Below are positions 45,156 through 56,300 of a stretch of DNA of 64,000 nt, one piece after another. Origin of the DNA: Acinetobacter sp. XH1741 (GTDB taxonomy: Bacteria > Pseudomonadota > Gammaproteobacteria > Pseudomonadales > Moraxellaceae); assembly GCF_041021895.1 (NCBI RefSeq), contig NZ_CP157428.1:868001-932000 (forward strand). Reading direction: 5' to 3'. Every line of letters starts with the position of its first letter. The stretch's first letter is position 1. The translations under genes and the position numbers were made by a program. Under the pieces are notes generated by a model that was given only the letters and a program-made list of their open reading frames with translations, had not been told where the DNA came from and did no database searches.

Positions 45156-45863
45156 TCACACTCTAAACGGATTCGGATGTCCTGAATGTACTTTTTCAAC
45201 AATCTGACGTTCTTTTTCCGTAAAAGTCTTAATAAAGGCTTCTGCCGATTTTAATGGTTTCATTGCGCTAAAACCATCTTGAATAAAATCATACATCAAT
45301 TCAAAGTGATATTTTTGAGCAATACCTTTACACATTTTAAACGCAGTAAACATCATAAATGAACGCATATATTTATCCAGCGCCAATCCTAAATCGTCAA
45401 GAAGGGCAAGTTGCTGATAACGAGCTTCTGCCTGATCGAGTTTGAGTAAAGTCAAACGCATAATTTCATCGGTGAGTACGGTATCTGCTGGATAGTCTTC
45501 AAGAAGTTGCATTGCAACTTGTTCATCAAGTCGAGTGGCAAGCACGGCAAGGCTTACTGACTTAGTTCCAGTTTTAATGGCATTGTCAGGCAATACTTTT
45601 TCAGCTTTATGTGCGTAGTTTAATAAGCGTTCAATTTGTGCTGCAAGACCATCAAACTCTGGGCCACCATATAAACGGTTTAAAAAATATGCAGACATGA
45701 GCTTATGCTCTGGCAAATTAAAAAATTCGTGATGTGTATCCTTCATCCGTTCTTTTAGCCAGATTTGTACATCTTGCAAACGTTGGGCAAGTACAGGATT
45801 GTCGTGATAATTAAATTTTTTATATTGTTGTAAAAGATCATCAAAAGCAGCGAGTTTAGACAT
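45156..45863 (-). CDS. FFLEELY-motif-like helical protein, unknown function
   Basis: This 235-residue, predicted all-helical protein has no membrane segment. A conserved-looking block is [13 protein letters not shown] (about 55-67), which resembles the FFLEELY motif naming a family in Pseudomonas and Acinetobacter; here the motif is altered. Charged amphipathic helices follow through [24 protein letters not shown] cannot assign a role. It is upstream of ubiE on the same strand with a 148-nt gap, so a shared transcript is possible. Confidence 0.6.
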   Translation of the reverse strand: MSKLAAFDDLLQQYKKFNYHDNPVLAQRLQDVQIWLKERMKDTHHEFFNLPEHKLMSAYFLNRLYGGPEFDGLAAQIERLLNYAHKAEKVLPDNAIKTGTKSVSLAVLATRLDEQVAMQLLEDYPADTVLTDEIMRLTLLKLDQAEARYQQLALLDDLGLALDKYMRSFMMFTAFKMCKGIAQKYHFELMYDFIQDGFSAMKPLKSAEAFIKTFTEKERQIVEKVHSGHPNPFRV

Positions 45864-45973
45864 GTAAGGCTCTAATATTGGGCTATTTACAAAAAATCAT
45901 AAGAGGCATTGTAACCTTGTACTATGGCGAGTAGATGTAAAAAAATGATTTATGCGTCAATTTTTAAGTGAAA

Positions 45974-46002
45974 TTGTATTGCAATGACATAATTTGTATA
46001 GC
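45974..46002 (+). promoter_or_regulatory. Possible promoter for PPK2
   Basis: TTGTAT (45974-45979), 17-bp spacer, TATAGC (45997-46002), about 70 bp before the ATG. Moderate match to consensus. Confidence 0.4.
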
Positions 46003-46071
46003 AATTCATCATTTAAGCGCATAAGTTAAATAACATCGAAATTAAACAATAAAAGATTAGAGCAGTGGACC

Positions 46072-47490
46072 ATGAGTGAACAACAGCCAAAATTTGAAAT
46101 TCGAGATAAAGAACAGCTTTCGGTCGATTTGATTGAAGCACAATATGCTTTAAAAGACAGTCGGGGCAAAAAAAATGCCAAAAGTACACTCATTTTAATG
46201 AGCGGAATTGAACTGGCTGGAAAAGGTGAGGCTGTTAAGCAGCTTCGAGAGTGGCTAGATCCAAGATATTTACGGGTAAAAGCCGATGCTCCGCGTGTGC
46301 TAAACGATACAGAAGCTTTTTGGCAGTCATATTCAGAGTTTATTCCAACTGAAGGTCAAATTGTGGTGATGTTTGGCAATTGGTATAGCGACTTGTTAGT
46401 TACCGCGACACATGTGTCAGAGCCTTTGGATGAGGCACGTTTTGATGCATATGTGGAAAATATGCGTTCATTTGAACAAGACCTAAAAAATAACTATGTG
46501 GATGTGATTAAAGTTTGGTTCGATCTTTCGTGGAAGTCGCTGCAAAAACGCTTAGATAAAATTGACCCATCTGAACAGCATTGGCATAAACTTCATGGCT
46601 TAGACTGGCGTAATAAAAAACAATACGACACCTTGCAAAAGCTACGCCGCCGTTTTACCGATGATTGGTACATTATTGATGGCGAAGATGAAGCTCAGCG
46701 TGATCAATTTTTTGCTCAGTACCTTTTGCAACACATGCGTGAATTGCCTGAACATAAAACTGAAGTCAAAGGCAAATGGCAGCAGGCAAAAATTCCAGAG
46801 AGTTTATTAAAACCTGCTCAGGAAAAGCTTGATAAAGCTGAATATAAAAAAGAGCTTGATAAACTCAGTAAAAAAATTGCCGATACCATGCGGTTTGATA
46901 AACGAAATTTTGTGATTGCTTTTGAAGGAATGGATGCTTCGGGCAAAGGCGGTGCCATTAAACGAATTGTGAAAAACTTAGACCCACGTGAATATGATAT
47001 TCATTGTATTGGTGCTCCCGAACGCTTTGAAGCAAGACATCCGTACTTGTGGCGTTTTTGGAATCGTATTAATGAAGCCGAAAAAATTACGATTTTTGAC
47101 CGTACCTGGTATGGCCGAGTGTTGGTAGAACGTGTTGAAGATTTCGCCTCGCCTTTAGAGTGGCAGAGGGCATATGATGAAATTAATCGCTTTGAAAAAG
47201 ATTTATTTGATAGTGAAACGATTGTCGTAAAAATTTGGTTAGCGATTAGTAAAGATGAGCAAGAACAGCGTTTTAAAGCTCGAGAAGAGACTCCACATAA
47301 ACGCTTTAAAATCACTGCGGAAGATTGGCGTAACCGTGATAAGTGGGATGATTATTTAAAGGCCGCGGCCGATATGTTTGAACGAACCAGTACCGAATAT
47401 GCGCCTTGGCATATTGTGGCAACTGACGATAAATATACGGCGCGTTTAGAAGTGTTAAAAGCGATTTTAAAACAGTTAAAGGCAGACTAA
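46072..47490 (+). CDS. pap: Polyphosphate:AMP phosphotransferase (two-domain PPK2)
   Basis: This 472-residue enzyme uses polyphosphate to phosphorylate AMP to ADP. It has two PPK2 domains. The first (about 10-235) has a P-loop LMSGIELAGKGEAVKQL. The second (about 255-472) has AFEGMDASGKGGAIKRI and the lid motif FDRTWYGRVLVERVE. Two-domain class II PPK2 is well known from Acinetobacter johnsonii, where the C-terminal domain is the catalytic one. The second domain's motifs are the more canonical here too. It is transcribed alone and converges on an MFS gene. Confidence 0.93.
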   Translation: MSEQQPKFEIRDKEQLSVDLIEAQYALKDSRGKKNAKSTLILMSGIELAGKGEAVKQLREWLDPRYLRVKADAPRVLNDTEAFWQSYSEFIPTEGQIVVMFGNWYSDLLVTATHVSEPLDEARFDAYVENMRSFEQDLKNNYVDVIKVWFDLSWKSLQKRLDKIDPSEQHWHKLHGLDWRNKKQYDTLQKLRRRFTDDWYIIDGEDEAQRDQFFAQYLLQHMRELPEHKTEVKGKWQQAKIPESLLKPAQEKLDKAEYKKELDKLSKKIADTMRFDKRNFVIAFEGMDASGKGGAIKRIVKNLDPREYDIHCIGAPERFEARHPYLWRFWNRINEAEKITIFDRTWYGRVLVERVEDFASPLEWQRAYDEINRFEKDLFDSETIVVKIWLAISKDEQEQRFKAREETPHKRFKITAEDWRNRDKWDDYLKAAADMFERTSTEYAPWHIVATDDKYTARLEVLKAILKQLKAD

Positions 47491-47508
47491 GGTCTCCTTT
47501 AACTGTTT
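47470..47508. terminator. Hairpin between convergent PPK2 and MFS genes
   Basis: Perfect 13-bp arms (47470-47482 with 47496-47508) overlap the last codons of PPK2. T-rich sequence follows on the plus side. It can stop transcripts from either direction. Confidence 0.6.
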
Positions 47509-47513
47509 AAATA

Positions 47514-48860
47514 TTATTGAGTCGTTGTTTGTGCAAGTTGATCACTGATTGATGGGGATTCTATAGCAAGAGTTTGTCGATTACGAAATACAATAAGCGT
47601 TGCAATCAAACTAATAATTGCGGCAAACATTAACCAGAAAGCAGGCATACTTTTGCTGCCAGATTCTTGTACAAGATAGGTGGCAATCATAGGTGTTAAA
47701 CCACCAAATATAGAAGTGGCAAGACTATACGCTACAGAAAAACCAGCAATTCTTACAGAGCTTGGCATCATTTCAGTGAGGGAAACAACCAATGCTCCGT
47801 TATAAAAACTATAGAGCAGAGATAGCCAAAGTAAAGAAATTAACATATGTCCCAAACTAATGTTTTGAGTCAGCCAGCTTAATAGAGGATATGCACTTAT
47901 AAAAATTAAAACGGTTGTGGTGATTAATAATGGTTTTCGACCAATTTTATCTGATAAATAACCGCCTATAGGTAATAAAATAAAATTACTTGCCCCCACC
48001 ATCACCGTTGCAAGTAAGCTTTCCGTACTTGTTAAATGTAGGACTTCTTTTCCATAGGTTGGGGTATAAACTGTAATGAAATAGAACATGGTTGTGGTTG
48101 TTGCAACCATACACATTCCAACGATTACAATTTTCCAGTTCGCTGCAAGCGTTGACATAATTTGTCTAGTGGTTGGATGCTCTTTTCGAGAGGCAAAAGC
48201 TTCGGTTTCGGCCAAAGATTTACGTAACCAGAATATAAATGGGATAATTGCACAGCCGACAAAAAATGGAATACGCCAAGCCCAAGCATCAACTTGACCT
48301 TTCGTAAAGGCTATACTGACTAAATAACCTAATGTGGCAGCAAAAACTACAGCGACTTGTTGGCTAGCAGATTGCCAACTGGTAATAAACCCACGGTTAT
48401 GTGGTTCAGCAATTTCAGATAAATAAACCGAAACACCCCCTAACTCAACACCAGCCGAGAAACCTTGAGCTAGACGACCAAAAAATATTAAAACAGTGGC
48501 TGCAAAGCCGATCGTGGCATATCCGGGTGTTAGTGCAATTAACAGTGAGCCAAATGCCATAATACTTAAGGTGACCATTAAGCCTTTGCGGCGACCAATT
48601 CGATCGACGTATGGACCTAAGACTAGTGCGCCAATTGGTCGCATCAAAAAGCTGACGGCAAATACCAAAAAAGTTTTCATTAGCGCAGCATAGCTGCTAT
48701 CAGAATGGAAAAAAGTTTCACCTATCGCTTTTGCATATAGACCGAAGAGAAAAAAGTCATATTGCTCTAGGAAGTTACCACTGGTCACATTAAAAATGGC
48801 CCGTAAACGGGATGTCGGTTGTCCATATTCCACAATGAATCTCCGTATTTCATTTGGCAT
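47514..48860 (-). CDS. MFS citrate/tricarballylate-type proton symporter
   Basis: This 448-residue protein has 12 predicted helices. Motifs of the metabolite:H+ symporter family are present: [16 protein letters not shown] in helix 1, the MFS loop [39 protein letters not shown], and [13 protein letters not shown] in the second half. The closest relatives I recall are CitA/TcuC citrate and tricarballylate transporters. The substrate is probably a di- or tricarboxylate but unproven. No catabolic genes adjoin it. Confidence 0.82.
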   Translation of the reverse strand: MPNEIRRFIVEYGQPTSRLRAIFNVTSGNFLEQYDFFLFGLYAKAIGETFFHSDSSYAALMKTFLVFAVSFLMRPIGALVLGPYVDRIGRRKGLMVTLSIMAFGSLLIALTPGYATIGFAATVLIFFGRLAQGFSAGVELGGVSVYLSEIAEPHNRGFITSWQSASQQVAVVFAATLGYLVSIAFTKGQVDAWAWRIPFFVGCAIIPFIFWLRKSLAETEAFASRKEHPTTRQIMSTLAANWKIVIVGMCMVATTTTMFYFITVYTPTYGKEVLHLTSTESLLATVMVGASNFILLPIGGYLSDKIGRKPLLITTTVLIFISAYPLLSWLTQNISLGHMLISLLWLSLLYSFYNGALVVSLTEMMPSSVRIAGFSVAYSLATSIFGGLTPMIATYLVQESGSKSMPAFWLMFAAIISLIATLIVFRNRQTLAIESPSISDQLAQTTTQ

Positions 48861-48964
48861 TGTTAGCTGAATAATAGACTTTTAAACTTGAGTAAAACTT
48901 AAAAAAATAAGTGAATATTAAAATTTTTAATCTATCTTTTGTTTTATTGTGTAAATTTTAAACC

Positions 48965-48996
48965 AAAAAATAAGGCACAGTGATGTGCCTTAAAAA
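48965..48996 (-). terminator. Terminator after the 49012 gene
   Basis: On the minus strand AAGGCACA and TGTGCCTT pair around TCAC, then A and T6 follow. Confidence 0.88.
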
Positions 48997-49011
48997 TTAC
49001 GCTAGGATTTA

Positions 49012-49524
49012 TCAACTCTCAAGTACTGTTGAGTTACGCCCTTTTTGTTGAATGCGCTTAGCAAGGTTGTAGCTGTCATTTAAATGAGTTTGGGCTATTT
49101 TTTTCATCATAAAATAGCCTAAACTTGCTGCTACAATTTGTCCACCTAGCGGTATAAATTTGGTTACTTGTTTAGTGACGATTTTTCCAAAGAAACCATT
49201 AAAAGTTTTTTTAACGGTAGTCCGAGCAACGACAAAGCCCGAAAATTGAAAGCCTCTTTTACGCAACTCATCCCAATGAATTGTTTTTGTTTTTGGATCA
49301 TAAACACTGACGTGTTCAGGCGCTAAACCAAAGCGGGAGTTGATATCGGGGATCAGCTGCGACAAAATTCCCAAATCTACGACCACGTCAAAAAAAGGAA
49401 TAGGTACAATTGCTGCACCAGCAGAGACGTAGGCTCTTTTCTGAATGAGCTCGTGGCACTCATCGCGAATTTGTTCCAGATTTAGGCTAGGATCAATATG
49501 GTCAGGAATGTTATCAATTTTCAT
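49012..49524 (-). CDS. Small membrane-associated protein, DUF697-like, unknown function
   Basis: This 170-residue protein from ATG 49524 has AGGTAA 6 nt upstream. The frame is open to 49575 but the added residues look spurious. A hydrophobic stretch SAGAAIVPIPFFDVVVDLGILSQLI (about 34-58) and a second one, FIPLGGQIVAASLGYFMMKKIA (about 122-143), resemble the paired segments of DUF697/YcjF-type proteins, where V-P-I-P is typical. The function is not known. It is monocistronic and divergent from recC. Confidence 0.6.
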   Translation of the reverse strand: MKIDNIPDHIDPSLNLEQIRDECHELIQKRAYVSAGAAIVPIPFFDVVVDLGILSQLIPDINSRFGLAPEHVSVYDPKTKTIHWDELRKRGFQFSGFVVARTTVKKTFNGFFGKIVTKQVTKFIPLGGQIVAASLGYFMMKKIAQTHLNDSYNLAKRIQQKGRNSTVLES

Positions 49525-49694
49525 AATGTTTACCTGTAATGGGTTCCTTAAGGGTGCCTTCCAACCACAAGGCAAGTGACACCTAAAGTTAGATTATGCT
49601 GTGTTTAAACCAACGTGACATAGTCAGATTCAGTTGTATAGTAATGAATGTTTATGATTTTGTGCATAAATTATGCGAGTAGGATATGAAATAA

Positions 49695-52600
49695 ATGGGC
49701 ATCCATGTTATTCAAAGTCAACGTATTGATGTGTTGTTGCAGGGCGTACTGGCATCTACGTCCCAGCCTTCTACGCATCCATTACAGGTTTTGAAAGCCC
49801 AGCATTTTATTGTGCCAAGCCCTGCGGTTGAGCAGTGGCTGATACAAAAACTTGCAGAACAACAAGGCATGAGTGCCAATTACCAGTTTCATCAACGGGT
49901 TCGTGGTTTTCAGTGGTATGCCTATCAACAAGTCCTCACCTCGCATAAAGAACAAGTGCGTAAAGCCAATATTCCACGCCTGATTTTTAAATGGCGTGTA
50001 CATCAAGCCTTACAAGAATTTATTCAGCCTGACGTGATGGATATAGATAATTCACATCCATTGCATTCTATTGTTCAGCGTATTTATGACAGTGCTGATC
50101 GACTAGAACAAGGTATTGAAAAACAGCTAAAAAAACAAAAAATGTTGTATTGGGTTGCCGAGCAGGTTGCTGATTTATTTAGTAACTACATGGTCTATCG
50201 GGGACAGTGCGAACGTGGTTGTGAAAACACCTGTACCTGTCCAAATAACTGGTTAGCAGCGTGGGGACAAGACCGAGCGCTGGATATTGAAAAATATATT
50301 GCGCAGAAAGATAAAGAAATTTCCGCATTTACTTTGCAGCAAACACAAGAATTAGAGCGTTGGCAGCGCTGGTTATGGCAGCAGCATTTTCATGATGACT
50401 TTATGCAAATGCGGCAAATTGACGAGTTGTTTTGGCAAGAATTAGACCATCCTGAGCGCCAGAAGAAAGCATTATCTCGTTTGCCAGAGCAAATTGTCAT
50501 TTTTACTTTACTGGATTTGCCACCTAGCCAGCTTCAGTTTTTGCGCCGTTTAGGGCAATACATTGATGTGTTGATTTTGCACTATAACCCTTCACAAGAA
50601 TATTGGGCCGATAGCGTCGATCCCCTGTGGAAACAACGTTATGACCTTGGAGTGAAAGAGCGTTTTATTGCAAAAAATCCTCAAGCAACCGATGCTGAGA
50701 TTACCGATTTCTTTAATAAATTTACGCTTAACTTTAATGCTGAAGCACGTGAGTCCAGACATCCACTTTTAACTAGGCTGGGTAAACAAGCCCGCGACCA
50801 TTTCTCCTTACTTTCAAACTTGTCTACCGGCGAAGAAGGGAAATGGGTCGATGCTTTTGTCGATGATTTTCCTGAAAGTTTACTGGGTAAAGTTCAGTCA
50901 GATATTTTGCATTTGGTAGAACCAGAGCCTAAGCAATATGAACTTCCCCCAACCGATGACTCAATTCAGATTCATGTTTGCCATTCAACATTGCGTCAAC
51001 TTGAAGTATTAAAAGAGCAATTGATTGGTTGGTTGGCGAAACCACATGAGCAGCCGCGTCGTCCAAATGATATTTTGGTTTTAGTGCCTAATTTGGCAGA
51101 AGTAGAACCTTTAATCCGCAGTGTTTTCCCTGCTACGCCAACCGAGCAAGGCGTACATTTGCCTGTCAAAATTGCAGGGATTGCTTCACTCGATGCACTC
51201 AATGCATGGCGTGCCGTGATTGGGCGTATTAACCTTATGCAAGGGCGATTTAGCTTTGATGATTTTGCTGACTGGTTAAGCTTGCATGCAACCCAACAGT
51301 GTTATTCACTTGAATATGCTCAAGTAGAACGGATTTTGGCATTACTGGCCGATGCCGGATTTAAACGTGGGCTTGATGCAGAGCACCTGAAACGTAGCTT
51401 ATGTGACGGTGATGAAGATTATCGCTATAGCTTTAAATTTGCTTTAGAACGGTTAGCGCTCGGCATTGCAATTCCCGAACATGCTACATTTAATCAGGTA
51501 CTCAGTTACGCTAAGGTTCAACCGAGCGATTTTGAGCTCATTGGTACACTCATTCAGATTTATCAAGATTTAAATGTGCGCCGTGACTGGCTCATTATGC
51601 ACGAGCAAAGAAAAGTTCATACGGTAGAATACTGGCTGCAGGTATTGTCGCAAGATATTGCCGAGTTTGAACAAGCTGGTGTTGCTGCTTTAAAAACTGC
51701 TCGGGAAATTGTGAAAAAACAAGAGCGTATGTTGACGCTTGCAAGTTACTATGCCGAGACAGAAACAGGCACTCTACGTAAAATCACTTTGCCTTTACCT
51801 TATATTCTGGATGAGATTCAGCGAACTTTAGAAAACCAGACAGCTCAAGCTGAACCAACTGGACAGATTACCTTTGCCCAAATTGGACAAATTCGCCCCT
51901 TACCTTATCGCTTAATAGTGATGTTGAATCTGGATGCAGGGCAGTTTCCCAACCGTGATACGCATGTACCATTTGATTTGATGGATGCCTTACGTCAACA
52001 ACTCGGTGATCGTTCCCGTCTTGAGGATGACCAAGGTGCTTTCTTAGATGCCTTACTTTTAGCTCAAGAAAATCTATGGCTGTTTTATAACGGTTTTGAT
52101 GTCAATGACGGTGAAGTGAGAGATCCTTCAAGTATTCTTCAAGAGTTCCGTGAGCACCTTGCTCTTATTGTAAAACCAGCGCCAGATGCACCTGAACGCG
52201 AAGTCATTGAAGGCATTGAAATTCCGTCTCAATTAAAGCAACTCTATCATTTACATTATTTACAGCCGTTTGACCCTAAAGGTTTCATGGCGGATAACAG
52301 CTATATTCGCTATCAAGATCATTGGTTTAACGTGGCGATGCAAATTCAACAAGCATCCGGTGTTCTTAAGCCTTGGGCGAATACATCTTATCCTTTAGAA
52401 ATACCTGACATGCTGGTTTTAGACAGCCATCAGTGGATACAAGATGTGACTTTCCCTGCACGCCTCTATTTAAAAACTTTGGGTGTCGAAAACTTGGGGA
52501 GTGTGGGTGAGTTAGATCAAAATGAACCTTTACTTTTAGATGGTTTAGGCCGTTATACCATTCGACATTTTTTACAGCAAAACGAACAGCAGGCACAGCC

Positions 52601-53330
52601 AGAGGCTCTACTTGATCAGTTACCTGTAGGCAAAGTTCAATACAGCGCTTGGCAGCAGGGCATTTTCGAACAGGAATGTCTGCTTGAGCGTCTTCATCAC
52701 TATGCACCAGCCGTGACACAAACCACGCAGCGAGTTTGGCGAATTGCCAAACAGCTACATATGAATATTACAGTGCCAAAATCTGAAACTCAGGATTGGG
52801 TTAGTATGGAAGCATCAAGTGCTCGGGCCAAAAGACGTGCAAAAGTCTGGTTAGAGTATCTGCTTTGGTTGGCCTATTTAAATGAGGGAAATGCGTGCAC
52901 GGAAAAACGCCGTATTGTGGTTTTTAGTGATCAGACCGTGATTTGTAAAGGCATTAGCTCAGAGCAGGCTCGGCAGTATTTGCAGCCGTGGTTTAAAATC
53001 TGGCGTTATGCCCAGCAGCAGCCACTCGTGCTACCAGCAGCTTTAATGTTAAAGCCTCTAGAAAAAGCTAAGGCATATCAATGGGACACAATAAATCAGA
53101 CAGAAAAAGTAAAACTGGACGAGAAGAGCTATGCCGAGCTGTTAAAATACTGGAATGAAACTGGGTCATTTACCTCTATCGATATGACTCAAAATGAAGC
53201 GTGTAAGTTGCATAAGGACTGGCGTTTCATTTTGCAAGAACAAGATGCTCAAGCATTGCTTCAGCATGCTTGTGATGAGTTTGCCTATGACCTGTATCAT
53301 CCGGTTTTTCAATTTCAACATTCGGAGTAA
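49695..53330 (+). CDS. recC: Exodeoxyribonuclease V gamma subunit RecC
   Basis: This 1211-residue subunit is the Chi-recognising scaffold of RecBCD. N-terminal features are FIVPSPAVEQWLIQKLAEQQGMSANYQF and a dead helicase-like fold. LPYRLIVMLNLDAGQFPNRD and SRLEDDQGAFLDALLLAQENLWLFYNG near residue 740-800 are family hallmarks. Genes run recC-recB-recD with 3 nt between recC and recB. Length fits E. coli RecC (1122), slightly longer. AGGAT lies 10 nt before ATG 49695. Confidence 0.95.
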   Translation: MGIHVIQSQRIDVLLQGVLASTSQPSTHPLQVLKAQHFIVPSPAVEQWLIQKLAEQQGMSANYQFHQRVRGFQWYAYQQVLTSHKEQVRKANIPRLIFKWRVHQALQEFIQPDVMDIDNSHPLHSIVQRIYDSADRLEQGIEKQLKKQKMLYWVAEQVADLFSNYMVYRGQCERGCENTCTCPNNWLAAWGQDRALDIEKYIAQKDKEISAFTLQQTQELERWQRWLWQQHFHDDFMQMRQIDELFWQELDHPERQKKALSRLPEQIVIFTLLDLPPSQLQFLRRLGQYIDVLILHYNPSQEYWADSVDPLWKQRYDLGVKERFIAKNPQATDAEITDFFNKFTLNFNAEARESRHPLLTRLGKQARDHFSLLSNLSTGEEGKWVDAFVDDFPESLLGKVQSDILHLVEPEPKQYELPPTDDSIQIHVCHSTLRQLEVLKEQLIGWLAKPHEQPRRPNDILVLVPNLAEVEPLIRSVFPATPTEQGVHLPVKIAGIASLDALNAWRAVIGRINLMQGRFSFDDFADWLSLHATQQCYSLEYAQVERILALLADAGFKRGLDAEHLKRSLCDGDEDYRYSFKFALERLALGIAIPEHATFNQVLSYAKVQPSDFELIGTLIQIYQDLNVRRDWLIMHEQRKVHTVEYWLQVLSQDIAEFEQAGVAALKTAREIVKKQERMLTLASYYAETETGTLRKITLPLPYILDEIQRTLENQTAQAEPTGQITFAQIGQIRPLPYRLIVMLNLDAGQFPNRDTHVPFDLMDALRQQLGDRSRLEDDQGAFLDALLLAQENLWLFYNGFDVNDGEVRDPSSILQEFREHLALIVKPAPDAPEREVIEGIEIPSQLKQLYHLHYLQPFDPKGFMADNSYIRYQDHWFNVAMQIQQASGVLKPWANTSYPLEIPDMLVLDSHQWIQDVTFPARLYLKTLGVENLGSVGELDQNEPLLLDGLGRYTIRHFLQQNEQQAQPEALLDQLPVGKVQYSAWQQGIFEQECLLERLHHYAPAVTQTTQRVWRIAKQLHMNITVPKSETQDWVSMEASSARAKRRAKVWLEYLLWLAYLNEGNACTEKRRIVVFSDQTVICKGISSEQARQYLQPWFKIWRYAQQQPLVLPAALMLKPLEKAKAYQWDTINQTEKVKLDEKSYAELLKYWNETGSFTSIDMTQNEACKLHKDWRFILQEQDAQALLQHACDEFAYDLYHPVFQFQHSE

Positions 53331-53333
53331 GGC

Positions 53334-56300
53334 ATGAACTCAAGAGTACAGGTGTCTTATCAACCTATTATTGATATTGAATTTAGTGGATTACATTTAA
53401 TTGAAGCTTCGGCGGGCACAGGAAAAACCTATACCCTGTCGAGTCTAATGGTTCGTATTTTTCTTGAGAAATATCTACCCCGCCAAGTTATTGCGACTAC
53501 TTTTACCCGTGCTGCTGCTGCTGAGTTAAAAAGTCGAATTCGTGCGCGTTTGGTCGAAACCTACCGCTATTTAAATGCTAAGCGGAGCTTGACCGAAAAA
53601 GAGATCCTTTTGCAGGCTGAGCAAGAATCTGACTTATTACTCCAACATGTTCTCAAGCATTTTGCGACACGTATAGCTTATGCCTGCGAGCGTTTAAAGC
53701 TGGTCATCGACCAGCTCGATGAGTTGTTTGTTGGAACACTCGATAGCTTTAGCCAAAAGCTGTTACGCGAGTTTGCTTTTGAAAGCGGCAAAATTGAACG
53801 TGCTCAAATTACTGATGATGCCAAAACTTATAGCCGCCAACTCATTCATGATGTTTTACGTGAATGGATACAATCTCAGCCTCAAACCGTGATTGATGCG
53901 TTGTATCTGGCAGGTGAGTTAAAGAGTGTCGATAGTTTTGTCAAACTGGTTGAAGACTCACTGAATTTTAGTTCGGCTCATTTTAAGCTTCCCGAAAAGC
54001 CTACCATTCAGTTTGAACAACTTGTACAGCTCAAACAGCTAGCAACAGAAATTGATATTAGCCTTTTAGAGCCGTATTACTTGCTTGATGGCGAGCACTA
54101 TAAACATGTAAGCGGCACGATATTTCGTAATGGCGCATTTAATAAATTATTTAGTGAGTGCTTACCAGAGCTTTTACGAGTTCTCACTCAAAGCGACAGC
54201 ATTTTAGTTTTTGATGGATCTTTAGCAGCACAGCGTGAACTTGTTTTTAAGTTTTTAGGCCAGCTTGCCGATCAGAAAGTTTTTAAAAAATGTCCCGCTG
54301 AAATTTCGGATGGATTCTATCAGCATCCCTGTATTCAGCAGCTTCAAAAGCTGTTTGGTGCATTGAAAAACTATGCTGAACAGTTCGACCAGCTTCATAT
54401 TTATTTAAAAGCCTATTTATGTGTAGAAGTAAAAAAACGTCTGCCGCAGGTTTTACAAAATAAGGGCGAGACTACTTTTTCTCAGCAAATTCGCACTTTA
54501 TCAGAAGCGCTAAAAGGCGAGCAGGGCCAGCGTTTTGCAGTATTTGTTCAGGCCCGATATCCCTTAATTTTAGTCGATGAATTTCAAGATACTAACCAAG
54601 ACCAAGACGATATGCTGGCCAGCATTTGGCGCCATCCAGAGCGTTACCAAAAGGGTTGCATGATTATGGTGGGTGACCGTAAACAGGCAATTTACGGTTT
54701 CCGTGGTGGAGATATGCTTACCTTCTTAAATGCTTATAAAGACATTCAAGCAAAGCATGGTCGTGAATATAAATTAATACACAACCACCGTTCCGTTGCC
54801 GATTTGGTTGAAGTGGTGGACGCGTTATTTCAAAGGCAAATCGACTTTGGTGAACAGGTTCAATATGACCCAATTCGGGCAGGTACACGGCCTCATCCAG
54901 TTTTAGTCGATCAAGACCAGCCTAACCCGCATCCTTTACGCTGGCTTATGCTAAAAGACAAAGAAACAGAAGCGCAGCAAGTTGCATGGAAGATCCGTGA
55001 TTTGCTTAACCAGTCGCATGCTGGAGCATTATTTTTTCAAAAAGATGCTCAAAGCCAAGTTTTAAATGAAGACGATATTGCGGTTTTGTCTCGTAATCAT
55101 GATGGTCTAGATAAAGTTCAGTTTGAGTTAGAGCGATTGGGAATACGTGTTAACCGTCCATCAAAACGAAGTGTTTTTGATTGCTCAATTGCCCAAGATG
55201 TGGGGGCCTTACTCACTGCGATTCTTCATCCTTACGATGAGGCAAAAGTAAAACGAGCTTTAATTAGCCGTCTATTTGCAATGGACCTGAAACAGCTACT
55301 GCAACTTGAGCAAACTGCTGAAGGTTTAAGCCAGTTTATGACAAGCTTTGACGTTATTCGTGAGTTATGGTCGGCTCAAGGCTTTTTAGTGGCTTGGCAA
55401 CAATGCTTAAACCAGTTTGGTATTTGGAAAAATTTAGTTGCTGCTCAGAGTAAAGACAATGAGCGAGTTGTGGTGAATTTGCGTCATTTGACTGAAATTT
55501 TGAGTCAACATAGCGAAAAATATCAAGGTGCACAAAATCTTTATCACTGGTATCTCAAGCAACTACAGTCACCGCTTGATCGTGAATGGGAATTAGAGCG
55601 GAAACTATCGAGTGAAGCTGGCGTGCAGCTCATGACCATACACCAGTCAAAAGGACTGGAGTTTAAAATTGTCTTTTTGCTTGGGGCCGACAAGCCATTT
55701 CGAGAAAATAACAAGACACTTAACTTCTCGACGCAAGATATAACAGTTCCAGAATCGGCTCAAACCGTAACACAACGAGTCGTTGCGATTGCCGATAAAA
55801 CATATTTAAATGAAACTGAGCTCAAGCAGCATGAAGAACGAGCTTTAGCTGAACAAAACCGCCTTTGGTATGTGGCTTTAACCCGTGCGAGTCATCGTGT
55901 TTATGCGCTCTTACAAGATACAGATGGTAAGTCTGTTTCAGGCTTGGCATTTTGGAAAAATAGGGCAGAACCATTTCAGCACCGTTGTTGTTCTGATGAA
56001 ATGATTTTGGAGCAACTTCCTGCTGCCATGCATTTAACTAAACAGCTCAATATTGTTGAAATACAGGCACAACATTTTCCAGATCAGCGCTTCTATTCGA
56101 GAGGCAAAACCAGTTTTAGTTATCTGGCACAGCACTTAAGACATAAAGTAGGTACCGATTTACTCGCGAACCAGAGCAATGAAACTGTTTTAGCCGAAGA
56201 TGAACTCGATCAAGTTATTTCTGTTGAAACGACAAAGGCTCAGCCACTGAGCTGGATTAAAAGTAATTTTCCTAGAGGTACACTTGCGGGTAATTTTTTA

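Noticed and set aside
45008..45202. Longer ubiE start at 45202
   Set aside because: It overlaps the upstream gene, is rich in Cys, Arg and Lys unlike the family, and ATG 45007 has AGGAGAG before it.
52366..52719. 117-residue minus-strand ORF in recC
   Set aside because: Antisense shadow of an intact RecC frame with no recognisable domain or ribosome-binding site.
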